12,549 nucleotides of DNA from Hyphomicrobiales bacterium (GCA_021775795.1 JAJFHB010000197.1:1-12549); one strand, 5' to 3'; numbered from the stretch's first letter, positions 1 to 7,399 are shown. Notes: generated by a model from the letters alone, not told the origin. Numbers and translations: made by a program.

Positions 1-1035
1 CGCTGGAATGGCTGCTCTTGTCGGCAGCCAGTAGCCAAGCGGGCACGTGAAGCGCGCCTTCAACGCCAGGAAGCGGCCATCGGATGCCACCGCCAGTTCG
101 CCCTCACTTTGGGCACCGCGGCCATGGGTGGCAGACAGCAGATCCTCCGACCGGCTGGCAACCCATCGTACAGGCCGCTCGAGTTTCAGCGCTGCCCAGG
201 CGACGAGCACATCCTCTGGATAGAGAGACGCTTTCATCCCAAACGCCCCACCCACATCCGGTGAAATCACACGGATGCTTTCGTGCTCAATATCCAGCAT
301 ACCCGCAAGTTCGCGGCGGGCGCGGTGCGGCGTCTGTGTCGCAAGCCACACCGTCAATGTGCCCGTAGTTGTATCGTAGCTTGCAGCAGCCCCTCTGGGC
401 TCCAGGGGAGACGGTGCCAGACGGGGATGTCGAACCGTGGCCCGTACCTTATGTGCGCCATTTTCAAATGCCGCTTCCACATCCCCCGCAGACCAGGTCT
501 TCGAGAATGCGATGTTGCAATCCGCGTTACAGATCAATTGCTCCGGATCGGGCTTTATCAAAGGATCGAAATAGCCGCCGGATGGGGTGATATCAAACGC
601 AACGGCTTCTGCTGCATCCTGCCCCGCGCTTAACGAATGGGCGACAATGGCAGCAATTGGCTGGCCGACTGCCAGAACGCGATCGCCAGCAAGAATTGGA
701 TAGTCAGGGACATCAATGATGTCCAGAGGAGTGCTGACCGTAAGCTTCCCGATATGGGCAACATCCGCGCCTGTCATCACGGCAACAACGCCGGCTGCCC
801 GTGATGCTTCCGAAACATCGCAACCGACAAGCCTGCCCGCCGCATAGGGGCTGCGCACGAATACGAGATGCATGGCTTCCGGCAGCGGCACGTCATCGAC
901 AAAACACCCCTCACCCTGGATAAGGCGATCATCCTCGACGCGCCTCACAGGCATGCCGACCAGTTTTGCCTGTGCGCGATCGGTCGATTCCAGATCGGCA
1001 TCGGACGCCCGGAGTGATATGTCTTCGTCGCTCAA
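1..1035 (-). CDS. Molybdopterin-dependent aldehyde/xanthine dehydrogenase large subunit (CoxL-like), N-terminal part
   Basis: Enzymes of this family hydroxylate aldehydes or N-heterocycles at a molybdenum centre, normally together with FAD and 2Fe-2S subunits. The 345 visible residues carry family hallmarks: a start region VGMPVRRVEDDRLIQGEG at 26-43, FVRSPYAAG at 59-67, GQPIAAIVA at 124-132, the LEPRG block at 211-215, TQTPHRARREL at 233-243 and the glycine loop DVGGAFGMK at 260-268. Family members are usually about 750-800 residues, so more than half, including the catalytic Glu and the active-site loop that would separate CO dehydrogenase from aldehyde oxidases, lies beyond the left edge. 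An in-frame stop lies about 75 bases upstream and no ATG or GTG falls between it and residue 1, so I start at TTG (1035-1033). The next choice is ATG at 954, which trims the N terminus to MPVRRVEDD. No strong ribosome binding site precedes the TTG. It diverges from the aspartate dehydrogenase. The substrate is not determinable; aldehyde oxidation downstream of the diol dehydratase is an inference. Confidence 0.88.
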   Translation of the reverse strand, partial: MSDEDISLRASDADLESTDRAQAKLVGMPVRRVEDDRLIQGEGCFVDDVPLPEAMHLVFVRSPYAAGRLVGCDVSEASRAAGVVAVMTGADVAHIGKLTVSTPLDIIDVPDYPILAGDRVLAVGQPIAAIVAHSLSAGQDAAEAVAFDITPSGGYFDPLIKPDPEQLICNADCNIAFSKTWSAGDVEAAFENGAHKVRATVRHPRLAPSPLEPRGAAASYDTTTGTLTVWLATQTPHRARRELAGMLDIEHESIRVISPDVGGAFGMKASLYPEDVLVAWAALKLERPVRWVASRSEDLLSATHGRGAQSEGELAVASDGRFLALKARFTCPLGYWLPTRAAIPA

Positions 1036-1191
1036 TGTGTGTTTTCCGGCTTCGTCGGGACGATGGGCGTTTCGGGTATGGATAACGGGAAGGTTAAACC
1101 GCCTCCTGTCATAGTTTCAATTTCGAACTCACGAACCTCATATGCCAAATAACAATATCAACCGGAAGTGCTCTGCGAGATGTACTCCTCT

Positions 1192-1211
1192 GATGGCCGG
1201 TTGCGGCCATC
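1192..1211. promoter_or_regulatory. Strong GC-rich hairpin / inverted repeat in divergent intergenic region
   Basis: GATGGCCG and CGGCCATC form a perfect 8-base-pair inverted repeat around the loop GTTG. It lies 54 bases before the chosen start of the aspartate dehydrogenase, inside the 230-base gap between that gene and the divergent molybdenum enzyme. No T-run follows, so it does not look like an intrinsic terminator. An operator or a structure in the 5' leader of the plus-strand transcript are the two readings. The rest of the gap has one AT-rich patch (about 1140-1162), but I could not place a convincing promoter there. Confidence 0.4.
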
Positions 1212-1265
1212 CCACACGGTGCTCTACGCATCTGCTGCAGTAGCTGCATGAAGAAGGATCCACCA

Positions 1266-2063
1266 ATGTTGACGCTGGCAGTCATTGGCCATGGAAGCAT
1301 CGCACAATATGTTGCGCGCAATCTTCAAAATCATCCAGCAATCAACATCAAGGCCGTGATAAGCCGCCCTGGTCGGGAAGAAGCGGCGCGCTCGGCAATG
1401 GGGCGCTCGGTGGACATCATTCACAATGCTGGCGCGTTGGCAGCCTCCATCGACGTCGTTGTTGATTGCGCCGGGCATGCCGGGCTCAAGCAGCATGGCG
1501 CTGAAATTTTGTTGCGGGGGTTTGATCTGATTACCGTGTCGACCGGAGCTCTGGCCGACGCCGGCATCGCCGTATCACTCGAAAACGCGGCGCGCACGGG
1601 AAATTCCCACTTACAACTTGCAGCCGGCGCCGTGGGCGCCATCGATGCTCTTGCGGCTGCCAAAGTGGGCGGCCTTGAAAGCGTCACATACAAAGGCCGC
1701 AAGCCGCCAAAGGGCTGGGCCGGTTCGCCGGCGGAACAAAGCCTTGATCTTGATGGCTTGAGAGAAGCGGCTGTGCATTTTGCCGGCAGTGCCCGGGACG
1801 CTGCCCTGCAGTACCCCAAAAACGCAAATGTTGCAGCCACCGTGGCGCTCGCGGGAATTGGTCTCGACGACACCCAGGTCGAGCTTATCGCCGACCCGGC
1901 CATCGATGCCAACATTCACGAAATCGAGGCGCAGGGAGATTTCGGTGCCTTCACGTTTCAAATTCAAGGCACGCCATTACCCGGCAACCCCAGATCTTCT
2001 GCACTTGCGGCAATGAGCGCGGTGCGATGCATCCTTAACCGCGTGGAGCCGTTGATCATCTGA
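1266..2063 (+). CDS. nadX: L-aspartate dehydrogenase (NadX-like)
   Basis: The family catalyses NAD(P)-dependent interconversion of L-aspartate with iminoaspartate/oxaloacetate plus ammonia in the cytoplasm. The 265 residues match the family throughout: a dinucleotide-binding loop GHGSIA at 8-13, DVVVDCAGHAGLKQHG at 63-78, STGALAD at 92-98, AAGAVGAIDAL at 119-129, YPKNANVAATVALAGIGLD at 183-201, the conserved His218 in IHEIEAQGDFG (217-227) that corresponds to the proposed catalytic histidine, and the C-terminal NPRSSALAAMSA at 241-252. Length is normal for the family. I chose ATG 1266 because AGAAGGA sits 7 bases upstream; an in-frame ATG at 1248 would overlap that site and add six residues. 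In known genomes the enzyme serves either NAD biosynthesis (with NadA) or aspartate catabolism. No NadA or NadC is visible here, so a role in handling an amino-acid product of the neighbouring C-N hydrolases is more likely, but this is inference. Confidence 0.92.
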   Translation: MLTLAVIGHGSIAQYVARNLQNHPAINIKAVISRPGREEAARSAMGRSVDIIHNAGALAASIDVVVDCAGHAGLKQHGAEILLRGFDLITVSTGALADAGIAVSLENAARTGNSHLQLAAGAVGAIDALAAAKVGGLESVTYKGRKPPKGWAGSPAEQSLDLDGLREAAVHFAGSARDAALQYPKNANVAATVALAGIGLDDTQVELIADPAIDANIHEIEAQGDFGAFTFQIQGTPLPGNPRSSALAAMSAVRCILNRVEPLII

Positions 2064-2107
2064 TCATGCGGGGAACAAAGCTTTATGGGTGCTGGCTTAA
2101 CCGCCTT

Positions 2108-2126
2108 GCTCAGTTCACTGTTGAGC
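2108..2126. terminator. Possible bidirectional terminator between convergent genes
   Basis: GCTCA at 2108-2112 pairs with TGAGC at 2122-2126, and a G-T pair extends the stem by one. It lies in the 71-base gap between the stop of the aspartate dehydrogenase and the stop of the convergent YqaA-like gene, with TTTGCAGTTTA on its right side. The stem is short and the T-tract is broken, so this is a weak call that rests mainly on position. Confidence 0.3.
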
Positions 2127-2134
2127 TTTGCAGT

Positions 2135-2554
2135 TTACGAAAATGCCCAGGCGATGAGTATGTAGCGAGTGGCCTTTCCGACCGCGACCAGCGGCAGGAA
2201 CACCACGAAACGGACATTCAGCACTCCCGCAGCGAACGTCAGCGGATCGCCGATCACCGGTACCCACGAAAACAGCAACGACCAGGTGCCGTACTTGTTG
2301 AAACGCCTGGAAGCATTGTCGAGTTGCTGGCGAGAAAACGGAAACCAGGCGCGATCTGACCAATGCAGCAGATAGCGGCCAAAACCCCAGTTGACGACAG
2401 CTCCCATCGTATTTCCAAGTGTTGCAATGGAAACCAGAAGCCATTTGTCATGGATGTGTGCATTCAAGGCAGTCGCCAGCATCACTTCCGATGAGAATGG
2501 CAGGATCGTCGCAGCAAGGAAGGCGCCAAGAAAGAGACTGAGGAGGGTGGACAT
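2135..2554 (-). CDS. yqaA: YqaA/DedA-type small integral membrane protein
   Basis: This is a 139-residue inner-membrane protein of the YqaA family, a branch of the DedA/SNARE-associated (VTT domain) proteins. Hydrophobic segments lie at about 3-18, 38-56, 91-112 and 115-137. Family-typical features are LPFSSEVML near the N terminus (18-26), the GNTMGAVVNWGFGRYL block at 47-62, the charged loop with FNKYG at 85-89, and the re-entrant motif WVPVIGDPLTFAAG at 97-110. E. coli YqaA is nearly the same length, so the ATG at 2554 agrees with family N termini, although no clear ribosome binding site precedes it. DedA-superfamily proteins are linked to lipid scrambling or membrane homeostasis; the biochemical role of YqaA itself is not established as far as I know. 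It is convergent with the aspartate dehydrogenase and divergent from the dioxygenase, so it looks like a housekeeping gene lying within the catabolic cluster. Confidence 0.88.
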   Translation of the reverse strand: MSTLLSLFLGAFLAATILPFSSEVMLATALNAHIHDKWLLVSIATLGNTMGAVVNWGFGRYLLHWSDRAWFPFSRQQLDNASRRFNKYGTWSLLFSWVPVIGDPLTFAAGVLNVRFVVFLPLVAVGKATRYILIAWAFS

Positions 2555-2626
2555 GAGGTGCGATCTACTGGCCCCGGTTCATAGGTACTGATATGTTTAT
2601 ATGGAACATCACAAAGCACCATGGGC

Positions 2627-2658
2627 AATTGAGTTTAGTAGGAACTCCACTCTCAATT
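2627..2658. promoter_or_regulatory. Interrupted inverted repeat upstream of the dioxygenase operon
   Basis: AATTGAG (2627-2633) and CTCAATT (2652-2658) are perfect 7-base inverted arms around an 18-base spacer. Within it GAGTT (2631-2635) and AACTC (2643-2647) form a second inverted repeat that shares bases with the left arm. The structure sits in the 181-base divergent gap, just upstream of the TATAAA box at 2686-2691. A regulator operator for the 2736-7213 gene run is a reasonable reading, not proven. Confidence 0.35.
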
Positions 2659-2685
2659 TGGCGTGCAGCAGCACTGCCCGGCCCG

Positions 2686-3290
<605 letters not shown>

Positions 3291-3351
3291 TCTCTCCAGG
3301 CATTCGGTTGCGCCTATTGAGATTACTGACTTGAGCTGGCCTTCCCGTTTT

Positions 3352-3390
3352 CGTAGCGTGGGCGGACGAATTTCTCATTCCGCTGCTACG
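3352..3390. repeat. Compound inverted repeat between dioxygenase and M24 genes
   Basis: CGTAGC (3352-3357) pairs with GCTACG (3385-3390), and inside it GCGGA (3362-3366) pairs with TCCGC (3379-3383). Together they make a bulged stem-loop that ends 15 bases before the GGAGG site of the M24 gene. There is no T-run, so it is more likely an RNA-stability or processing element, or an operator, than a terminator. The remainder of the 129-base gap shows nothing I recognise. Confidence 0.3.
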
Positions 3391-3419
3391 TAAGTCGGAA
3401 TTTATGGAGGGCCTGCATC

Positions 3420-4643
3420 GTGAAACCTTACCTGCGTGACCAGATCGACTGGCAACAGCCGTTTCCCCCCGAGGAATACGCATCCCGCCGCGCCCGGGTG
3501 CGCAAGGCTATGGCGGCGGCGGGGGTCGATGCGTTGTTCGTCACGACGCCAGCCAACGTTACCTGGCTCACCGGCTACGATATGATCTGGTATCACCTGC
3601 AGAACATCACCGGCTTGCTGGTGAGAGCAGACAGCGACGACACGGTCTTCTTCGACAGCTCCGCCCACACCACCATCATCTCCACGACGCCTGCGATAAC
3701 AGAGGTCGTTTACGTTGACGCAGCGGCCGTATCCGGAACGATAGAGGAAAGCATATCAGCCGTTGTCAACGCCATCACCGAACGCGGTCTTGGCCAAAAC
3801 CGCATCGGCCTGGAAATGTGGGGATACGCCCCTCATGCATCTGTGATGGAGGCCCTGGCCGGAGCCCTTCGCGATGGCGGCGCAAAGATTGAGGATCACT
3901 GGACGCTGGTTGAAAAACTGCGATTCATCAAGTCCGACCTTGAAATCCTCCATGTGCGCAAGGCGGCCGAAATTGCCGACCTTTCCATGGCCGCAGCAAG
4001 AGATGCCCTGCGCCCCGGCATAACGGAGACTGAGCTCGAAGGCGTCATCATGGGAACCATGATGAAGGCCGGCGGCGGTTATCCCGGCATTCGCACCATG
4101 CTCGGCAGCGGGCCGCGGTCAGGGACGCATCACAGCGCCCCTACCCGCCGTCAGATCCAACAGGGCGATCTGGTTTTTGTCGATTTCTGCGGTTGTTATG
4201 ACCGCTATCACGTCAACGTCAATCGCACCTTCTCTCTTGGCGAGCCGGATGCCCGCTGGACAAACCTGATGACCACTGCGGCAGGCTGCATTGACACCAT
4301 TCTGAGCGAGGTAAAGCTCGGAGACCCCATAAGCAAAGTCGATGCCGTTGCACAGAAGTACACCGATGATGCAGGCATTCGCGAATACGTCTGGTGGGTC
4401 GGCGGCTACGGCCAGGAGATTGCGGTGCCGCCGGACTGGTGCGGCAACCATTGGCTCAATCCGCGCTTCGACATGGGCGACCCACCCATTCAGCCCGGCA
4501 TGGTCTTCAATCTTGAGAACCAGTTCGATGTCTGGGAAGACTGGCCGGGCGGAAGCGGCTGTGCCTACATCGAAACGTTTCTGGTAACGGAGAATGGCCT
4601 TGAAGTGCTCTCCAAACTGCCACGCACAATTGTTGCAGTCTGA
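3420..4643 (+). CDS. M24-family 'pita-bread' hydrolase, creatinase/ectoine-hydrolase-like, with degenerate metal site
   Basis: A 407-residue protein with a creatinase-type N-terminal domain (about 15-165) and an M24 C-terminal domain (about 175-400). M24 aminopeptidases bind two metals through Asp, Asp, His, Glu, Glu. Here the equivalent positions read Asp255 (VDFCG), Asn266 (HVNVNRTF), Tyr330 (GGYGQE in place of GHGxG), Glu366 (FNLEN) and Glu385 (YIET), so two ligands are lost. His237/His238 (GTHHSAPT) occupy the place of the catalytic histidine used by metal-free creatinase. The GCYDRYH (258-264) and PPDW (337-340) motifs recall ectoine hydrolase (DoeA/EutD), from memory. A non-peptidase hydrolase of a small C-N compound is therefore favoured over Xaa-Pro aminopeptidase, the likely automatic label. 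The start is GTG with GGAGG nine bases upstream. The DMFase-like small subunit begins 50 bases downstream, so co-transcription and related substrates are likely. The exact substrate is unknown. Confidence 0.85.
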   Translation: MKPYLRDQIDWQQPFPPEEYASRRARVRKAMAAAGVDALFVTTPANVTWLTGYDMIWYHLQNITGLLVRADSDDTVFFDSSAHTTIISTTPAITEVVYVDAAAVSGTIEESISAVVNAITERGLGQNRIGLEMWGYAPHASVMEALAGALRDGGAKIEDHWTLVEKLRFIKSDLEILHVRKAAEIADLSMAAARDALRPGITETELEGVIMGTMMKAGGGYPGIRTMLGSGPRSGTHHSAPTRRQIQQGDLVFVDFCGCYDRYHVNVNRTFSLGEPDARWTNLMTTAAGCIDTILSEVKLGDPISKVDAVAQKYTDDAGIREYVWWVGGYGQEIAVPPDWCGNHWLNPRFDMGDPPIQPGMVFNLENQFDVWEDWPGGSGCAYIETFLVTENGLEVLSKLPRTIVAV

Positions 4644-4693
4644 GCCCGGTCGGGCCGGCATGTAATCGCGGCTGGAACACAGGATAACTCCCT

Positions 4694-4993
4694 ATGTACG
4701 AGATTGATCCATCGAGAACAGACCTGGTCGACGAATTTCGCAGCAACCCGGGCGGGCCCCACAGTCCAGAACTCGTTTTGGTCGTAAACCGGCTGCGCGT
4801 TATGCCCGTGGCAGATAAACATGTGCTCGTTTGCACCAAGCGGGGCAAGGAATGGGTGCTCGCAAAAATTCCCAGCGAACGCGGCGCGAAGATGGAGCTC
4901 TTCGAAGGCCAGGTCTTTGATGACTACTACAAGGGCGTCTGGGAAGTTTTCAAGCGACGCTGGAAAACCGTAACCGGACGGGATGTGCAGTAA
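4694..4993 (+). CDS. dmfA1: N,N-dimethylformamidase-like small (alpha) subunit
   Basis: This 99-residue basic protein resembles the light subunit of N,N-dimethylformamidase. It begins with YEIDPSRTDLVDEFRSNP (2-19), has the core LVLVVNRLRVMP (27-38), then KHVLVCTKRGKEWVLAKIP (42-60), and ends with a Tyr/Trp/Lys/Arg-rich segment DDYYKGVWEVFKRRWKT (76-92). The characterised Paracoccus light subunit is about 132 residues (recalled), so this one is shorter. It has no signal peptide or membrane segment. Its place directly before the large-subunit gene, 30 bases apart, is the typical order and supports the call more strongly than the sequence alone. The small subunit packs against the catalytic large chain and has no catalytic residues of its own. 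The ribosome binding site is modest (AGGAT at 4681-4685). Confidence 0.85.
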   Translation: MYEIDPSRTDLVDEFRSNPGGPHSPELVLVVNRLRVMPVADKHVLVCTKRGKEWVLAKIPSERGAKMELFEGQVFDDYYKGVWEVFKRRWKTVTGRDVQ

Positions 4994-5023
4994 TGCCGGG
5001 CAAACCCAGGAAGGCATAGCAGT

Positions 5024-7213
5024 ATGAAAAAGATCCTTGGGTATTGCGACAACTGGAGCGCAATCGCTGGCGGCACGGTCCAGTTCAAGATCAGCACTTA
5101 TGGTCCTGACCGCTACGAAGCCGCCCTCGTGCGGGTGATTTGCGGCGATAACGAACCCGAGCACGGTATCTTCAAGGAAGAGGAAATTGACGCCCCCCTC
5201 AATGGCGAGCACGCAGGCCGTCTCCAGCCGATAGATGCCGGTTCATATGGCGTGGTGCCTCAATCCCCGGCAATTGATAATCTGACAAGCTTCACGATAC
5301 AGGCCTGGATTTTTCCGACAACGCCGGAAAAAGGTGAGCAGGCCATCGTTTCAAACTGGCGTGATGATCTTGCTGCTGGATTTGCTTTGCTCATTGACGA
5401 CAAAGGCGCGCTTACCCTTCGCCTTGCCGATGGAGAGGGAAAGACCAGCAGCGTTTCGACCGGCAAACCTCTCGCAGAGCGCAGGTGGTACTTGGTATCC
5501 GGATCATATGATGCCGCAACAAATGAAATTGCTGTCTGCCAGAAACCCATAGTGGAAACGCTGGAAAGACTGGAAGCTGCGGACAACACGGAAACGGCAG
5601 GCGGCTTTGCAAGTGCCGGCGCGCCTTTGATGTTTGCCGCGTTTCCTGCCGTCCTCTCAAATGGCAAGTCTGCATCGGCAAAACACTTCAACGGCAAGAT
5701 TGACAGGCCCCAGTTGCTTAGCGGTGCCATACCCGCTGGCGACATTGTTGCTGCTTGGGACTTTGCCCAGGGGATCGGCTCCGATAAATTTCACGACACC
5801 GGTCCAAACCAGCTTCACGGCAATACGGTCAATCTTCCATCGCGCGGCTGTAAGGGTCACAACTGGAGCGGCAACGAGCAAAACTGGCAGCACGCGCCCC
5901 AGGAATATGGCGCAATCCACTTCCATGACGATGATTTGTATGATGCCGGCTGGGAAACCGATTTCACCTATCATGTCCCAAAAGACCTGAAGAGCGGCGC
6001 TTATGCGATCCGGTTGCGGGCGGAAGATGACGAGACCTACGTGACGTTCTTTGTTCGCCCGGCGAAGGGCACAAAGACCGCGAAGCTTGCGTTCCTGGCT
6101 TCCACCGTCACTTACATGGCTTACTCGAACTACCACTGGCTGTTTCATCAGCGTTTTTCGGAAACCACTGAAACCCTCTGGACGACCCTGGAGAAAGCCG
6201 ATGTCTTCCTGCAGGAACACAACGAGCTTGGCCTGTCGACCTACGACACGCACTCAGATGGCAGCGGCGTAAGGTTTGCCTCAAGACTGCGGCCGATCCT
6301 CAACATGGCGCCCAAGACACCCTGTTGGAGTTTCAATGCTGACACCCACATTCTCGGTTGGCTGGAGAGCCAGGGAATTGAGTATGATGTCATCACGGAT
6401 GAAGATTTGCACGACGAAGGCGCTAGCCTGCTGGAGCCTTATAGCGCCGTGCTGACGGGCACACATCCTGAGTATTACACAACGCCCATGCTTGATGGTC
6501 TGCGCCACTACATCAATGGCCCCGGACGGCTGATCTATATGGGCGGCAACGGCTTCATCTGGCGTTGCGCACTATCGGACCAGATGCCCGGTGTGATCGA
6601 ATTGCGCAGGTCGGAAGACGGCATCCGCTATCGCGACGAAGAGCCCGGCGAGTATTATCTCGAACTCACTGGTGAATATGGCGGCTTGTGGCGCCGCCTT
6701 GGCATGCCCCCGCAATCTGTTGTCGGTGTCGGAACCATTGCCTGCGGCTTTGACAGTTCCGGTTACTACCAGCGCACCGAAGACAGCTTCAGCCCGCGCG
6801 TCGATTTCATCTTTGACGGCATTGGCAAGGACGAGGTCATCGGTGATTTTGGCTTGCTCGGTGACGGCGCCAGTGGCTCAGAGATCGATGCAACGGACCC
6901 CATGATGGGAACGCCGGTCCATACGCTCATCGTGGCCCGCTCCGAAGGACATTCTGCCAATACCCTCATCTGCCCCGATGAAATCGGCTTTCACCACGCC
7001 GCCATGGATGGTGTTCAAAGCCCCATCGTACGGGCGGATATGACTTTCTTCGAAACACCAGGCGGCGGCGCCGTTTTTTCGGTCAGTTCCATCGCCTGGG
7101 CCGCAAGCCTGCCTCACAACAACTACGACAATAATGTTTCAAGAGTTTCGGGAAACGTGGTGCAGCGGTTCCTCGAAGAACAGCCCTTCGCCCTGCCTGA
7201 AACGACCGGGTGA
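5024..7213 (+). CDS. dmfA2: N,N-dimethylformamidase-like large (beta, catalytic) subunit
   Basis: In the characterised enzyme this subunit hydrolyses N,N-dimethylformamide to formate and dimethylamine at a mononuclear iron held by two Tyr and one Glu (Paracoccus Tyr399, Tyr440, Glu521, with His519 nearby; recalled). The 729 residues show an N-terminal beta domain (GYCDNWSAIAGGTVQFKIS at 6-24), a laminin-G/concanavalin-like domain (about 85-250) and a C-terminal domain with a glutamine-amidotransferase-like fold (about 350-720). Candidate iron ligands are Glu483 with His481 in GTHPEYY (479-485), Tyr364 or Tyr367 in TYMAYSNY (363-370), and Tyr407 in STYDTHSDG (405-413); their spacing fits Paracoccus to within a few residues. 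The core is therefore likely active, but many relatives exist with unknown amide substrates, so dimethylformamide itself is not assured. The length is near the usual 762. The start has AGGAAGG nine bases upstream. A terminator-like hairpin follows the gene. Confidence 0.9.
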   Translation: MKKILGYCDNWSAIAGGTVQFKISTYGPDRYEAALVRVICGDNEPEHGIFKEEEIDAPLNGEHAGRLQPIDAGSYGVVPQSPAIDNLTSFTIQAWIFPTTPEKGEQAIVSNWRDDLAAGFALLIDDKGALTLRLADGEGKTSSVSTGKPLAERRWYLVSGSYDAATNEIAVCQKPIVETLERLEAADNTETAGGFASAGAPLMFAAFPAVLSNGKSASAKHFNGKIDRPQLLSGAIPAGDIVAAWDFAQGIGSDKFHDTGPNQLHGNTVNLPSRGCKGHNWSGNEQNWQHAPQEYGAIHFHDDDLYDAGWETDFTYHVPKDLKSGAYAIRLRAEDDETYVTFFVRPAKGTKTAKLAFLASTVTYMAYSNYHWLFHQRFSETTETLWTTLEKADVFLQEHNELGLSTYDTHSDGSGVRFASRLRPILNMAPKTPCWSFNADTHILGWLESQGIEYDVITDEDLHDEGASLLEPYSAVLTGTHPEYYTTPMLDGLRHYINGPGRLIYMGGNGFIWRCALSDQMPGVIELRRSEDGIRYRDEEPGEYYLELTGEYGGLWRRLGMPPQSVVGVGTIACGFDSSGYYQRTEDSFSPRVDFIFDGIGKDEVIGDFGLLGDGASGSEIDATDPMMGTPVHTLIVARSEGHSANTLICPDEIGFHHAAMDGVQSPIVRADMTFFETPGGGAVFSVSSIAWAASLPHNNYDNNVSRVSGNVVQRFLEEQPFALPETTG

Positions 7214-7251
7214 ACGCTCCTGCCCTGTTAGATGAAACATTGGTCTCTGTG

Positions 7252-7275
7252 GCCGCCCTGAGGGGGAAAGGCGGC
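7252..7275 (+). terminator. Possible rho-independent terminator after the DMFase-like gene
   Basis: GCCGCC (7252-7257) pairs with GGCGGC (7270-7275), extendable by one G-T pair, around a 12-base purine-rich loop, and is followed by TGTTGTTT. It sits 38 bases after the stop of the large subunit. The loop is long and the T-run is broken, so efficiency is doubtful. Confidence 0.4.
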
Positions 7276-7280
7276 TGTTG

Positions 7281-7310
7281 TTTACACCGCTGGTAAATCT
7301 TGTGCACAAT
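7281..7310 (+). promoter_or_regulatory. Candidate promoter with an overlapping palindromic operator before the diol dehydratase
   Basis: TTTACA (7281-7286, 5 of 6 to the sigma70 -35) is followed after 18 bases by CACAAT (7305-7310, 4 of 6 to the -10). The perfect palindrome TTGTGCACAA (7300-7309) covers the -10 box. A second inverted repeat, TTTAC/GTAAA (7281-7285 and 7293-7297), covers the -35. TTGTGCACAA has the TNGT-NN-ACNA shape typical of FadR-subfamily GntR operators, and such a regulator is encoded at the right end of the window. Alphaproteobacterial promoters vary, so the hexamer match is suggestive only. No cobalamin riboswitch B12-box is recognisable in the 186-base gap. Confidence 0.4.
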
Positions 7311-7399
7311 CACGCCGTACATTTTCACCAACACCACCCACTGGTGCGGTGCGGGATGTTCAGGCACACAATGCGATCACTCTCGAGAGGCAACAGCGA

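Noticed and set aside
84..633. Overlapping plus-strand frames (84-368, 283-633, 369-590)
   Set aside because: The minus strand carries an uninterrupted molybdenum-hydroxylase frame with conserved motifs here; the plus-strand translations are Arg/Pro/Ser-rich shadows.
1248..1265. ATG 1248 as the start of the aspartate dehydrogenase
   Set aside because: The AGAAGGA lying between 1248 and 1266 is better read as the ribosome binding site for ATG 1266, where the Rossmann strand begins.
3420..4643. Classical Xaa-Pro aminopeptidase
   Set aside because: The second Asp and the His metal ligands are replaced by Asn266 and Tyr330, so a canonical dinuclear metal peptidase is unlikely.
4565..5212. 215-codon minus-strand frame across the DMFase-like gene starts
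   Set aside because: It is a shadow of the small and large subunit genes, crosses their intergenic gap and resembles no family.
7349..7399. GTG 7349 as the start of the fused diol dehydratase
   Set aside because: It adds 17 residues unlike the family and lacks a ribosome binding site, whereas ATG 7400 has GAGAGG at the right distance.
7214..7399. Cobalamin riboswitch upstream of the B12-dependent enzyme
   Set aside because: I looked for a B12-box and supporting stems in the 186-base leader and found none; the gap is also short for a full cobalamin riboswitch.
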